A stretch of DNA of 64,000 nucleotides from Dyadobacter sp. SG02 (GTDB lineage Bacteria; Bacteroidota; Bacteroidia; Cytophagales; Spirosomataceae), in NCBI RefSeq assembly GCF_900109045.1, contig NZ_FNYL01000004.1, positions 356,055 to 420,054 on the forward strand, in the 5' to 3' direction. Positions 8,618 to 18,041 of this stretch are shown here, piece by piece. The notes under the pieces are model-generated. The model was not told where the DNA came from, did no database searches, and worked only from the letters and a program-made list of their open reading frames with translations. The translations under genes were made by a program, and so were the position numbers. The number at the start of each line of letters is the position of its first letter. Position 1 is the stretch's first letter.

Positions 8618-9598
8618 ATGTCCAAAAAATCCCTTTACCTAATCTTAACCGTTTTTCTTTGTTTTAAAGCAGTAGCGCAGGACAGTAATTTTAAAAGCTA
8701 TACCCAAAAAATCGGAGGCAGCCCTCAGGTGTACGACATGGTCGCGATTCCCGGTGGTGAATTCATGATGGGTAGCCCGGCAGGCGAAAAAGGCCGCAGA
8801 GCCGATGAAGGTCCCCAGCACAAGGTAAAAATCGAGCCCTTCTGGATGGGCAAAACCGAAGTGATCTGGGATATTTACGATTTGTACGCTTTCAAGAATA
8901 TGGAAAAGGAAATGGGCGCACGCCACCCGGATCCCGACAAAAGCGTTCAGAAAACCGACGCAAGTACCCGTCCTTCCCCTCCTTATGTAGACATGTCCTT
9001 CGGAATGGGCCGTTCGGGTTATCCGGCGATCAATATGACACAATATGCGGCAATCTATTTCTGTAAATGGTTGTACGAAAAGACCGGCATTTTCTACCGT
9101 CTTCCAACCGAAGCGGAATGGGAATATGCCTGCCGCGCAGGTTCGAAAACGGCTTATTCATTTGATGAAGCAAAAATCGATGAATATGCGTGGTACCGCA
9201 AAAACAGCGATGCCGCCTATAAAAAAATAGGAACAAAAAAGCCGAATGCGTGGGGATTGCACGATATGCATGGCAATGTAATGGAATGGACACTCGACCA
9301 GTACATTCCAGATTATTATGCCAAACAACCCAAAGGCGAAGCATTCGCTCCGGTTACTGAACTTTACCCTACTTCCGTTCGCGGTGGCTCTTGGGACGAC
9401 GAAGCGGCCGATCTCCGCAGCGCTGCCCGCGTAGCCTCGAAACCGGAATGGAAGATCCTCGACCCGCAATTGCCCAAATCGGAATGGTGGATGACCAGCG
9501 CGTCATTTGTGGGTTTCCGTGTTGTAAGACCGCTTAAAACGCCGTCGCAGGAAGAGATTAATGCCTATTACAGCCCTAAGTTGATTGAAGACTACTGA
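8618..9598 (+). CDS. Exported SUMF1/formylglycine-generating-like protein
   Basis: This 326-residue protein begins at the ATG giving MSKKSLYLILTVFLCFKAVAQ, a good Sec signal peptide; an ATG 27 bp upstream would bury it. The body is a sulfatase-modifying-factor fold: IPGGEFMMGSPAGEKGRRADEGPQ, then FWMGKTEVIWDIYD, YRLPTEAEWEYACRAG, GNVMEWTLDQY and VRGGSWDD near the end. This C-type-lectin-related family includes formylglycine-generating enzyme, EgtB and the gliding proteins GldJ/GldK, and many members are not catalytic. I do not see the paired Cys expected of a true formylglycine-generating enzyme. It lies 24 bp upstream of a Tat-exported oxidoreductase and is probably co-transcribed with it. 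Confidence 0.85.
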   Translation: MSKKSLYLILTVFLCFKAVAQDSNFKSYTQKIGGSPQVYDMVAIPGGEFMMGSPAGEKGRRADEGPQHKVKIEPFWMGKTEVIWDIYDLYAFKNMEKEMGARHPDPDKSVQKTDASTRPSPPYVDMSFGMGRSGYPAINMTQYAAIYFCKWLYEKTGIFYRLPTEAEWEYACRAGSKTAYSFDEAKIDEYAWYRKNSDAAYKKIGTKKPNAWGLHDMHGNVMEWTLDQYIPDYYAKQPKGEAFAPVTELYPTSVRGGSWDDEAADLRSAARVASKPEWKILDPQLPKSEWWMTSASFVGFRVVRPLKTPSQEEINAYYSPKLIEDY

Positions 9599-9622
9599 TC
9601 ATATTTAAACTCTTAATTCGAA

Positions 9623-10966
9623 ATGGAACAGAACAGACGTAATTTTTTGAAAGCATCGGGCCTCATCGCGGGCAGTGCCATCCTGAGCCCGCTTACCGGG
9701 CACGGCTTCAACAGCGCAGTTGGTGATACGATCAAAGTGGCCCTCATCGGTTGTGGCGGCCGTGGAACCGGCGCGGCGGCACAGGCATTGAGCACCACGC
9801 AAAATGTGCAGATCGTGGCGATGGCTGATGCTTTCAAGGACCGTCTCGACGATGCCTACAAAAATCTGACAGCCAAAAAATACAAAAATGCTGCCGGACA
9901 GCCGGTTGACATCAAAACGAAAGTGGATGTTCCCGAGGACCGTAAGTTTGTAGGATTCGACGCATTTAAAAAGGCCATCGCATTGAAAGATGTGGATGTG
10001 GTAATCCTCGCAACACCTCCGGGCTTCCGTCCTTCACATTTCGAAGAGGCCGTGAAGAACAACAAGCACATTTTCATGGAAAAACCTGTTGCAACCGATG
10101 CACCAGGTATCCGCAAAGTGCTTGAACTGGCAGAAGAAGCCAAAAAGAAAAAACTGAACGTAGTAGTAGGTCTCCAACGTCACTATCAGGCTAACTACCG
10201 TGAGGCGATCAAACGCATTCACGACGGCGCACTGGGCGATATCGTAGGCGGCCAGGTTTACTGGGTAGGCAGCAGCCCCTGGATGAAGGAACGCCAGGCT
10301 AACCAGACTGAAATGGAATACCAAATGAGAAACTGGTATTACTTCAACTGGCTTTGCGGCGACCACATTTCGGAGCAGCACGTTCACAATATCGACGTAG
10401 CTAACTGGGTGAAAAACGGTTATCCCGTAAGTATCCAGGGTTCAGGCGGACGTCAGGTACGTACGGGCAAGGCGTACGGTGAGATTTACGACCACCACAC
10501 GCTCGACCTCGTATACGCAGATGGAACCGTGATTTCCAGCCAATGCCGCCAGTTCGAAGGAACCTGGAACCGCGTTGACGAGGCTTTCGTAGGTACCAAA
10601 GGCCGTATCGACAGTTTCGATGACAAAAAGACCATCCTGAAAGACTACAAAGGTGGCGTGATTTATCACCACGATAATTCCAATTACAGAAACCCATACC
10701 AGGTAGAGCACGACGAACTTTTCGCAGCCATTGCAAAAGGAGAATACAAATTCGCAGATGCTGAAAACGGCGCGAAAAGTACTATGACCTCGATCATGGG
10801 CCGCATGGCCACCTACTCGGGCAAGCAAATCAAATGGGAAGAAGCGTTGAACTCAGATATCAACCTGTTCCCCGACAAACTTGCATGGGATGCGTCTCCG
10901 AAAATCCTGCCGGGTCCCGACGGGCTTTACCCTGTGGCAATCCCTGGTAAGACTCAGGTGATATAA
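9623..10966 (+). CDS. Tat-exported Gfo/Idh/MocA family oxidoreductase
   Basis: This 447-residue protein starts with a Tat signal (NRRNFLKASG, then a hydrophobic stretch to about residue 30), so it should fold with its cofactor before export. The NAD(P)-binding Rossmann motif is VALIGCGGRGTGAAA, and the family EKP motif is HIFMEKPVATDAPG. The C-terminal half has the open beta-sheet substrate domain. Periplasmic members of this family act on sugars or glycosides with tightly bound NAD(P). It shares an operon with the SUMF-like gene upstream, so the two may act on the same exported substrate; that is inference. A strong hairpin follows the stop. Confidence 0.93.
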   Translation: MEQNRRNFLKASGLIAGSAILSPLTGHGFNSAVGDTIKVALIGCGGRGTGAAAQALSTTQNVQIVAMADAFKDRLDDAYKNLTAKKYKNAAGQPVDIKTKVDVPEDRKFVGFDAFKKAIALKDVDVVILATPPGFRPSHFEEAVKNNKHIFMEKPVATDAPGIRKVLELAEEAKKKKLNVVVGLQRHYQANYREAIKRIHDGALGDIVGGQVYWVGSSPWMKERQANQTEMEYQMRNWYYFNWLCGDHISEQHVHNIDVANWVKNGYPVSIQGSGGRQVRTGKAYGEIYDHHTLDLVYADGTVISSQCRQFEGTWNRVDEAFVGTKGRIDSFDDKKTILKDYKGGVIYHHDNSNYRNPYQVEHDELFAAIAKGEYKFADAENGAKSTMTSIMGRMATYSGKQIKWEEALNSDINLFPDKLAWDASPKILPGPDGLYPVAIPGKTQVI

Positions 10967-10975
10967 TTTAAGACC

Positions 10976-11015
10976 AAAAACGCAAAATGGCCCTCAGCGG
11001 GCCATTTTGCGTTTT
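10976..11015 (+). terminator. Rho-independent terminator after the oxidoreductase
   Basis: A 17-bp stem (AAAACGCAAAATGGCCC and its complement) closes a TCAGC loop and ends in GCGTTTT. It begins about 10 bp after the stop of the Gfo/Idh/MocA gene. Confidence 0.9.
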
Positions 11016-11096
11016 AATAGCATTTCTCGGAGCGAATAACTATATTCGGTAAGAGAATTCTTGACGATACTTATTGTGGAACGAAATATATAGTCG

Positions 11097-11291
11097 GTGA
11101 AGCTTAGCCTGAGAAACGCTGTACTTATCCTCCTTGCCGGTATGATCGTACTGGCAACCGGTTCGTTTTTAAACTCTTCCAAAACGCAGTTCAGCGACCC
11201 GGTCATTCTAACCGGGCTTGCGATCGAATTCGTTGGAACAATCTGGCTGGTACTTTACCTCAACCAGCGCCGCAAACGTCACAAAGCCTGA
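11097..11291 (+). CDS. Small two-helix membrane protein
   Basis: This 64-residue protein starts with GTG (VKLSLRNAVLILLAGM) and has two hydrophobic helices, about residues 8-25 and 36-56, followed by a basic tail (NQRRKRHKA). The pattern of a helix, a short loop with FSDPVILTGLAIEF and a second helix loosely recalls the paired helices of GldL-type proteins, but the match is too weak to name it. It ends directly against the convergent aroC stop (11291/11292). The start is uncertain because no ATG is available in frame. Confidence 0.6.
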   Translation: MKLSLRNAVLILLAGMIVLATGSFLNSSKTQFSDPVILTGLAIEFVGTIWLVLYLNQRRKRHKA

Positions 11292-12371
11292 CTACAACTT
11301 CGCCGATCTGTTTCGCAGGTAAAAATCCGCCAGTACCAATGCCGTCATCGCTTCTACGATGGGCACTGCGCGCGGCACCACGCATGGGTCATGGCGGCCC
11401 TTTCCCTGGACAATCGCTACAGTACCGAACTGATCGACACTCTCCTGGTCCTGCATGATCGTAGCCACGGGTTTGAATGCCGTACGGAAGTAAATATCCT
11501 CGCCGTTTGAAATACCGCCCTGAATACCTCCCGAATGGTTCGTACGCGTATGTACCTGACCATTTTCATCGGTATAGAAGGCGTCGTTGTGCTGTGATCC
11601 AGGCAGCAGTACTCCATCAAAGCCACTACCATATTCGAAACCCTTTACTGCATTAATGCTCAGCATTGCTTTGCCGAGCTCGGCATGGAGTTTGTCGAAA
11701 ACAGGCTCTCCCCAACCAGCCGGCGTACCTTTTACGACGCAGTTAACCACACCGCCGATCGAATCGCCTTGCTTGCGGACGCCGTCGATATAGTCGAACA
11801 TTTGTTGCGCCATCTCAGGGTCAGGGCAACGTACTGCATTGTTTTCTGTTTCTGAAAGGTCGAGTTCCTGATAGCTTTTTTCCAGCTTCAAGGTACCAAC
11901 CTGCGATACGTAAGCCTGAATACTCACGCCCAGTTCGGCCAACATGAGCTTCGCGAGTGCGCCTGCGGCTACACGTGCGGCCGTCTCGCGCGCGGAACTG
12001 CGCCCGCCCCCGCGATAGTCGCGGACACCATATTTAACCTGGTAGGTATAATCGGCATGGGATGGCCTGAATTGCGCCGCGATATGCGAGTAATCCTTAC
12101 TGCGCTGGTCTTCATTCCGGATTACCATTGCGATGGGCGTACCGGTTGTTTTTCCTTCGAATACGCCTGATAATACTTCAAATTCGTCCGCTTCCTTGCG
12201 TTGCGTCGTAATTCTCGACTGACCTGGCTTTCTGCGGGTCAATTCGCTTTGTATGAAATCAGAGTCAAAATTCACACCAGCCGGGCATCCCTCGATCACT
12301 ACTCCGATCCCTACCCCGTGCGATTCGCCGAAAGTGGCTATTTTAAATATCTTGCCGTATGTACTGCCCAT
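11292..12371 (-). CDS. aroC: Chorismate synthase
   Basis: This 359-residue protein catalyses the last step of the shikimate pathway, 5-enolpyruvylshikimate 3-phosphate to chorismate, using reduced FMN. The family signatures are all present: [18 protein letters not shown] near residue 15, [15 protein letters not shown], then [20 protein letters not shown] and the C-terminal [17 protein letters not shown]. Length is normal. No other shikimate gene is beside it. It shares a strand with the BatD gene just upstream (5-bp gap), so the two may be co-transcribed despite unrelated roles. Confidence 0.97.
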   Translation of the reverse strand: MGSTYGKIFKIATFGESHGVGIGVVIEGCPAGVNFDSDFIQSELTRRKPGQSRITTQRKEADEFEVLSGVFEGKTTGTPIAMVIRNEDQRSKDYSHIAAQFRPSHADYTYQVKYGVRDYRGGGRSSARETAARVAAGALAKLMLAELGVSIQAYVSQVGTLKLEKSYQELDLSETENNAVRCPDPEMAQQMFDYIDGVRKQGDSIGGVVNCVVKGTPAGWGEPVFDKLHAELGKAMLSINAVKGFEYGSGFDGVLLPGSQHNDAFYTDENGQVHTRTNHSGGIQGGISNGEDIYFRTAFKPVATIMQDQESVDQFGTVAIVQGKGRHDPCVVPRAVPIVEAMTALVLADFYLRNRSAKL

Positions 12372-12376
12372 TAAAC

Positions 12377-13777
12377 TTACTTTCTAAATACCCAAATCAT
12401 TAATACCAACAACAATGCAATGACGATGTTGGTTAAATCTTTCAAAATCTTTTTATAGTCGATCGTCTCACGGCCGCTGTCAAGGGCTTCCAGATTGTCG
12501 TACAACCCGGTAGAGCCCGAAAGCGACAAGTTAGTCAATTTGTAATCTTCTCCCCGCACTTCCAGCGATGCCGCGGACCTTAGCGTATCGTATTTCGCCT
12601 TTTCGACATTGAAATAGATCCAGTGAAAATAGCGTCCCAACGGGAATTCGCCGTCTTTCCGGGGAACCACGAAATAGTTAAAAGTCTTTTCCCCGACAAC
12701 ACTCTGGTAGCTGCGCTTGGTTATCTGGCTGATCTCCGGCGGATAAATGTCAAACGACGAACTGGCCTGGATCACAGGCGCCGGAATCGCAGTAATATTG
12801 CCTACTCCCTCCACTTTGAACATATACCTGACACTCTCGCCCGGATACACCAGATCGCTCGACAACCTTTCCTTCAAGCTATATTGCCCGACTGCTACCT
12901 GATCCCGCAGCGGGTGATCCGGAAGTTGTCTGACCACCACTGAAACAGGCCTCGAATAAAAGCCCCTTACCAGCTTTTTCTCCACATTTACGGCTCTTCC
13001 GCTCTCCGTTACGAGCATATCCAGCCTCACAGCGGGTAATTGGATATCCTCCGTAGTGATCGGAAACAAGCGGGCCTGGTACATGTTGTATTCCGCATAC
13101 TTCCGGCCGCGGATCGTCACCTTTCGCTTAATAATTTCCTCGACTCCCACATTCTCTTCCCAACAATTCACAGGCCTTATCGACTTCAAAATTTCCTGTA
13201 ACTGTTCGTTGAACCGATAAAACTCCATTTCGACAGGGGCATTTTCGGCGATATAGAGGGATATCCGGACCGCGAAGCCCTGACGGATGTAAACCTGCTT
13301 CTTATCCGTCTGAACCGACAAAAACACCGATTGAATATTGTCATCGACGTCTCCCACATCTATATTCTCAGCCGCAAGCGCATTCCCGGCTTCCTCCCCG
13401 GACTTAGCGAATACGACCATTGTCTCCTCCGAACGTAGTTTTACATTATTTACAGTCAACGTGAACTCCGGAATCAGATAGTTTCCCGCCTTCGTCGCGT
13501 AATATTCTTGCGTGATTGTCTGGATTACTACCTTCCTGCCATCCACCGTACTGACCGAACTCGTTGCCGATTTACTCCGCTTTTCCAGGTCCTTAATTTC
13601 AGGGAAAACCACCGATGGCCGTGTCTCTACATCCCGCAAAACCAACGATATCAGAAAGGGTTGATCCAGCGTCAGATTTTTCGATCCGTACTCGATTGTA
13701 GCTGCATTTTCAGGAGACTGCGCCCGGGCAATACTAAAAAAACACAAAAAAATATTTAATAACGCATATAATTTCAT
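12377..13777 (-). CDS. BatD-like exported membrane protein
   Basis: This 466-residue protein has an N-terminal signal peptide (to about residue 20), a long beta-rich extracytoplasmic region and one C-terminal helix ([17 protein letters not shown]), which would leave it anchored with its body in the periplasm. The segments [34 protein letters not shown] and [13 protein letters not shown] match BatD, part of the Bacteroides aerotolerance (Bat) group that usually sits with MoxR and von Willebrand proteins BatA/BatB. None of those partners is here, so this is a stand-alone copy. Its molecular function is unknown. Confidence 0.8.
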   Translation of the reverse strand: MKLYALLNIFLCFFSIARAQSPENAATIEYGSKNLTLDQPFLISLVLRDVETRPSVVFPEIKDLEKRSKSATSSVSTVDGRKVVIQTITQEYYATKAGNYLIPEFTLTVNNVKLRSEETMVVFAKSGEEAGNALAAENIDVGDVDDNIQSVFLSVQTDKKQVYIRQGFAVRISLYIAENAPVEMEFYRFNEQLQEILKSIRPVNCWEENVGVEEIIKRKVTIRGRKYAEYNMYQARLFPITTEDIQLPAVRLDMLVTESGRAVNVEKKLVRGFYSRPVSVVVRQLPDHPLRDQVAVGQYSLKERLSSDLVYPGESVRYMFKVEGVGNITAIPAPVIQASSSFDIYPPEISQITKRSYQSVVGEKTFNYFVVPRKDGEFPLGRYFHWIYFNVEKAKYDTLRSAASLEVRGEDYKLTNLSLSGSTGLYDNLEALDSGRETIDYKKILKDLTNIVIALLLVLMIWVFRK

Positions 13778-13881
13778 TTCAGTTTTTCGTTATCTTTATT
13801 GGAATTGCTGAAAACGAAGCGTTTTTAAGGGTTTCTCTTTGTTTTATTCGTTGTCCCTAAACCACAAAACTACATAATACT

Positions 13882-14088
13882 ATGGCCTCGATGCTTGAAT
13901 ACATTAAAATTATTCTCCAAAAAGTCAGCTTCGACCGCAAATTATTTGAAAAAGAACTCAGAAAAGCGATACGCATGTTAATGCCCGCTGAGATCAAAAG
14001 ACTTAGGCAATGGTGTTACGACCATTATGCTACTGTTCACCTTCCCGTGTTGAACATCTGTTTTGAAAGACTTTCCTCGTTGAATTAG
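13882..14088 (+). CDS. Small basic protein of unknown function
   Basis: This 68-residue protein is basic and predicted helical (YIKIILQKVSFDRKLFEKELRKAIRMLMPAEIKRLRQWC). It has no signal peptide or membrane helix. I do not recognise a named family. The ATG lies about 100 bp from the divergent batD-like start, and a strong hairpin terminator follows 40 bp after the stop, which supports a real transcription unit. The residues RLRQWCYDHY near the middle are the most distinctive for a search. Confidence 0.7.
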   Translation: MASMLEYIKIILQKVSFDRKLFEKELRKAIRMLMPAEIKRLRQWCYDHYATVHLPVLNICFERLSSLN

Positions 14089-14129
14089 CAACAGAAAACT
14101 ACCATTTGATAATCGAGAGCTTAAAAAAT

Positions 14130-14162
14130 AAGAAAGCCGCCCGAATTCGGGCGGCTTTCTTG
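14130..14162. terminator. Bidirectional rho-independent terminator
   Basis: A 13-bp GC-rich stem (AGAAAGCCGCCCG with its complement) closes an AATT loop, with A and T tracts on either side. It lies between the convergent 68-residue gene and the TPR gene and can serve both. Confidence 0.88.
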
Positions 14163-14181
14163 CTTATAGCCTTTTTGTGAC

Positions 14182-15942
14182 TTATTTCTTCTTAGGAGCA
14201 GGCTTTGTTGCCGTACCGGCCGCAGCAGGTTGTGCCGCAGGCTGAGCTACTGCCAATCCTAATGCTTCTTTTGCAGCAGCATTGTCCGGATCTACTTTAA
14301 GCAGTTTCTCCCAATATTCCTTCGCTTTCGCTTCGTCTTTCAACGTCGACTGTGCGTGGAATGCCAGATAACCGTAAGCCAGTTTCAAATAAGATTTGTA
14401 TTTGCTTGGATCCGGATCTTTCTCAGCCAATTCCGTCAATTTCAGATAGTATGGCTGTGAAATACCTTTATCTACGTTCTCTTGTCTGTCGTACGCATTG
14501 TAAAGCGTACTTGCACGCCAGTAGTATCCATATGGCCAATCCGGCAATTTTTTGGTTACGGTCGCGAAGATCGAGTCTGCTCTCAGGTACAGGTTGCGCT
14601 TGTCATTTGCGATTTTTACGCTGTCCGCAAAGTTAGGATCTCCTGATTTTGGAACGATGTAAGTTTGTGCAGTCTGGAAGTTAGCAAGACCTTCGTAGTA
14701 GTAGTCGTTAGCGGTTGCTTTCGCGGTATCAAGGCCGTTACCTTTGGCATAAGCAGCGGCAGCCTTAGGGAAATCCTTCGCAGCGTAGTACAAGCCGGCT
14801 ACTTCTTTGTAAGCAGCAGCAGCTTCGGCTTTGCTGGTATCCATGTCGGCACCTTTCTTCATATACTCCATACCTAATGAGTCGTAGCCTTTGCCATCTG
14901 TTGATTTAGCATTAAGCGCACGGCCAAGGTATTTGTAGTCGTCACCGATCACTTTGTCAGGCGAGCCTTTAATAAACTCGTCGAGATTTTGGATTGCTTC
15001 GTCAGGCTTATTGGTTTTGAAATAAGCCCATCCGTACATACGCTTGATGATAGGATTGTTGATCTTTCCTTTCGCTTCTTCCAGGAATTGGAGCGATTTT
15101 GTGTAATCATCAGCCGTAAATGCGAACTGTGCGCCACGAAGCTTCATCTCAGGATCAGTGCTACCGCTTTTTTGCAAATACAGATCGAAGTTTTCAGCAG
15201 CTTGCTTGTATTTCTGAGCAAAGAAGTACAGCTCGGCCAGATCTTTATAAGCGGGGGCGAAGTTCGCATCCGATTCGATCGCTTTCTTATAGTTTTCCAA
15301 AGCGAGGTTGTAGTTCTTACCACGCAGGTAAACCGAGCCGATCGCGTTGTGCGCAACCGCATAGTTCGGTTTCGCCGTCAAAGCATATTCGTAAGCGGTT
15401 ACAGCGTTACCACCTTCGTTACGTAGCATCAAAGCGTCGCCTTTCGCAAGGTAAGCATCAGCGAGGTTCTTGTCGCGGGCGATCGCAAGGTCAAGTAATC
15501 TGATCGCCTCGGCAGGATCGTTATTTTTCTCAAAAAGTGTATAGGCTTCACCTATTCTGAAAAGAACTTCGGCATCCTTCTTATTTTTCTTTTCAGCTGC
15601 ATCGAACAGTTCTTTCGCCTTTGCGCGATCGCCTTTCGACAGCGCAATCGTTCCGAGACCTACCTGATTTAGGTAAGACTTCTCATCCAGCGACAGCCCT
15701 TTTTCGAATGCTTTCTGCGCTTCGTCCAATTGATTGGTTTTGATATAGTAATAACCAAGGTAATATTGGTTATCAGCAGAAGGGGTTCCCTCGGCAAGCT
15801 TTTTTAACGCAGCTCCTGCTTCGTTATAACGTTCTCCATGAATTAATGCCAACCCATCCTGTACCGTCTGTGCGTGTAAGTTAACAAACGCTAGTAAACC
15901 AAATACCAATGCTACTAATTTCATTCTCATGTTTCTGTTCAT
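14182..15942 (-). CDS. Exported tetratricopeptide repeat protein
   Basis: This 586-residue protein has a signal peptide ending near AQ at residue 25, then about ten tetratricopeptide-type helical pairs, such as DNQYYLGYYYIKTNQLDEAQKAFEK split over residues 57-81, and a low-complexity Ala/Pro/Lys tail (QPAAQPAAAGTATKPAPKKK). It is the last gene of the ExbB-ExbD-ExbD-TonB-PstS cluster. This pairing is common in Bacteroidota, and the protein probably scaffolds a periplasmic or outer-membrane assembly. What it binds is not shown. The 78-bp gap to the PstS-like gene allows co-transcription. Confidence 0.85.
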   Translation of the reverse strand: MNRNMRMKLVALVFGLLAFVNLHAQTVQDGLALIHGERYNEAGAALKKLAEGTPSADNQYYLGYYYIKTNQLDEAQKAFEKGLSLDEKSYLNQVGLGTIALSKGDRAKAKELFDAAEKKNKKDAEVLFRIGEAYTLFEKNNDPAEAIRLLDLAIARDKNLADAYLAKGDALMLRNEGGNAVTAYEYALTAKPNYAVAHNAIGSVYLRGKNYNLALENYKKAIESDANFAPAYKDLAELYFFAQKYKQAAENFDLYLQKSGSTDPEMKLRGAQFAFTADDYTKSLQFLEEAKGKINNPIIKRMYGWAYFKTNKPDEAIQNLDEFIKGSPDKVIGDDYKYLGRALNAKSTDGKGYDSLGMEYMKKGADMDTSKAEAAAAYKEVAGLYYAAKDFPKAAAAYAKGNGLDTAKATANDYYYEGLANFQTAQTYIVPKSGDPNFADSVKIANDKRNLYLRADSIFATVTKKLPDWPYGYYWRASTLYNAYDRQENVDKGISQPYYLKLTELAEKDPDPSKYKSYLKLAYGYLAFHAQSTLKDEAKAKEYWEKLLKVDPDNAAAKEALGLAVAQPAAQPAAAGTATKPAPKKK

Positions 15943-16020
15943 TTTTTACCCGGTTAAAATAATGATAAAAAACTTGGTTTTTCAATAACAAGCCCCAAAT
16001 CTACTAATTGTTTACATTCA

Positions 16021-16968
16021 CTATAACTCTGTCTTTATTTCCAGTTCCCTCGGATAAACGACGGTTGGCAGCAAACCCATTTTCTGAATGATCAGGCCTC
16101 CCACGTCCCGGGCAATGTAAGTCATTAGCCCACCTCCGAGCCCCGAGTATCCCTCCCGGCTGATAATATATAAGTCTCTGTGCAATGGATAGCGCTTGAA
16201 CTCCAATCCTTCCTGAAACGGCTGGATGTAGTCCGAAAGTGAATCAGGCCGGGCATCTTTTGCGACCCCCATTACCCGGATACCCTTTGAAAGCTCTTCC
16301 GAAGCCAGCGAATGTCCGTCACTGATCCAGTTTACCCCGATAAAACCGAGATGGGTCGGATTCTCCCTGACGTCCTTGATTACATTCTCGTTCGATCCCG
16401 CCGAAATAATTCTCAGCTTCTGGATGTCCTTAATGCCAAACTTGTTGAGGACGAAGTTCAGGTTGCTTGCATTGGCGTTGTCAAAAACCAGTGTAATCAA
16501 CCCCTCTTGCCCACCTTTGATCTGAGACCAGTCGGTAAGCTTGCCCTCCATTACCGCTTTCAGCTCCGGAATAGTGATCAGACTATCCGTATTGCTCTTT
16601 CCAACCACAAGGGCCAGTCCGTCGGTTGCGATATGCTGAAACTTCTGACTGCCCTTCTGCTTCTTGATAATGTCCAGCTCTTTCTCATTCAGCTGGCGCG
16701 TTGCAAAAATGATCCTTGCACTATCGTTCAATAACTGGCGGATCGCTTCCTGCTCCGGTTTGTAGTCAACCTTGAAATGCGCATTGGGATAAATTCCCTC
16801 ATAGGCACTTGTCAGCGAATTGATCAGCGGTTTGAATGATTCATCTGCTGCGATCGTGATCGAACCTTGCCGTGGGTTGTCCAAGTCGCTGTTGGACGAG
16901 GTACATCTGAGTAATCCTGCAATACCGAGCGTTAACAACAGCAGCAGTCCTGCCAATCTCTTTTTCAT
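16021..16968 (-). CDS. PstS-like phosphate-type periplasmic binding lipoprotein
   Basis: This 315-residue protein has a signal peptide with a candidate lipidation Cys at residue 22 (LLRC, where Arg before Cys is unusual). The mature part is a PstS-type periplasmic binding domain: SITIAADESFKPLINSLTSAYE, ARIIFATRQLNEKE, and the C-terminal KRYPLHRDLYIISREG typical of PstS. No pstCAB transporter genes are nearby. Instead it sits directly after TonB and a small membrane gene. That placement recurs in Bacteroidota and suggests a role in TonB energisation rather than ABC phosphate import, but this is inference. Confidence 0.85.
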   Translation of the reverse strand: MKKRLAGLLLLLTLGIAGLLRCTSSNSDLDNPRQGSITIAADESFKPLINSLTSAYEGIYPNAHFKVDYKPEQEAIRQLLNDSARIIFATRQLNEKELDIIKKQKGSQKFQHIATDGLALVVGKSNTDSLITIPELKAVMEGKLTDWSQIKGGQEGLITLVFDNANASNLNFVLNKFGIKDIQKLRIISAGSNENVIKDVRENPTHLGFIGVNWISDGHSLASEELSKGIRVMGVAKDARPDSLSDYIQPFQEGLEFKRYPLHRDLYIISREGYSGLGGGLMTYIARDVGGLIIQKMGLLPTVVYPRELEIKTEL

Positions 16969-17186
16969 GACTCTTCGTCCTGGTTATTTCTCAACACTCT
17001 GTAACCCCGGTAGGCTCCATATAAAATAAGTGTGCCAGCAAAAGCATACCTCCAGACACTGCCGATCGGCAACAATCTAAATGAGAAGGAGGAGAGGATC
17101 AAAAAGACCCCTCCTCCTACGTATGCCAGAGCCATTACCGAAGAGGCCAGATCACCGAGCTTTTCGTGCAATGGTTTCTCCCTCAT
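16965..17186 (-). CDS. Small two-helix membrane protein in the TonB cluster
   Basis: This 73-residue protein has two membrane helices (about residues 13-35 and 44-62) with short charged ends, MREKPLHEKLGD and RVLRNNQDEES. It lies between tonB (3-bp gap) and the PstS-like gene (4-bp overlap), so translation is probably coupled to both. I do not recognise a named family. Its fixed place inside the TonB cluster suggests a small subunit or assembly helper of the inner-membrane energising complex. Confidence 0.8.
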   Translation of the reverse strand: MREKPLHEKLGDLASSVMALAYVGGGVFLILSSFSFRLLPIGSVWRYAFAGTLILYGAYRGYRVLRNNQDEES

Positions 17187-17189
17187 GCC

Positions 17190-18014
17190 TTACTCCAATT
17201 GGAAGTTGATCGGCAGGTTATATTTCACACGAACTGCACGTCCTGATTGCTTTCCTGGCTTCCATTTAGGCATAGCTTTCACTACGCGGATCGCCTCTTC
17301 GTCGCAACCAAAACCCAATCCTTTCAAAACCGATACATCCTGGATACTTCCGTCAATGTTAACAACGAAGGACATGAAAACCCTTCCGGAAACGTTAGCA
17401 CGGGATGCAGCACTTGGGTATTTAATGTTTTTTGAAAGGTACTTGTACATTTCGGCGGTACCTCCCGGGAATTCCGGTTGTTGCTCAACCACTGTAAATA
17501 CCTTTTCAGGCTCAGGGGCTGCTTCTACTACTGTTCCTTTGCTAGGCGCCGCAACAGCTTCGGGTGCAACAATGATTTCATTCGCGTTAGGGTCACCTTC
17601 TATGGTTTTATCCGCAACAACAGCTTCTTTAATTTCTTCTACTGTTGGTGGTGGTACCTCTTCCGGAACCTCTTCATCTTTCTTAACCTCAGGAGGCAAG
17701 AACTTCACCGTGTTTACCTTTGGTGCCTCCACTGGTGGTGGTGGCGGTGGTGGTGGTTCTGCCGGGTCAATTGGCGGCGGCGGGATTTTCATCAAATCCA
17801 CTTCAACCATCGGTGCCTCTTCTTCCTTGCCTGCCGTCAAGCTGTTGATGATCGACGGTGCAAACATAGCAAGAACAAAAAGCGCAGCTCCGAGTAAAGT
17901 AGCCTTCGTCACATCTCTGCGATATCCTTGACGAAGTGAAAATGCACCGTACGCCTTATTACGATCCGCAAACACTATATCATCCAGTGTTGCATTCGGG
18001 CTGATCTCTGCCAT
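17190..18014 (-). CDS. tonB: TonB family energy-transducing protein
   Basis: This 274-residue protein spans the periplasm to pass proton-motive energy from ExbB/ExbD to outer-membrane transporters. It has a short cytoplasmic N-terminus, one membrane helix at about residues 35-55, and a proline-rich spacer (PPPPIDPAEPPPPPPPP). The C-terminal TonB domain starts near PEFPGGTAEMYKYLSKNI and includes GRVFMSFVVNIDGSI and AMPKWKPGKQSGRAVRV. The N-terminal segment LDDIVFADRNKAYGAFSLR is typical of Bacteroidota TonB. It follows two exbD genes and one exbB gene on the same strand. Confidence 0.95.
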   Translation of the reverse strand: MAEISPNATLDDIVFADRNKAYGAFSLRQGYRRDVTKATLLGAALFVLAMFAPSIINSLTAGKEEEAPMVEVDLMKIPPPPIDPAEPPPPPPPPVEAPKVNTVKFLPPEVKKDEEVPEEVPPPTVEEIKEAVVADKTIEGDPNANEIIVAPEAVAAPSKGTVVEAAPEPEKVFTVVEQQPEFPGGTAEMYKYLSKNIKYPSAASRANVSGRVFMSFVVNIDGSIQDVSVLKGLGFGCDEEAIRVVKAMPKWKPGKQSGRAVRVKYNLPINFQLE

Positions 18015-18041
18015 GGCGCTGTGATTAATTTTGGTTTAAAA

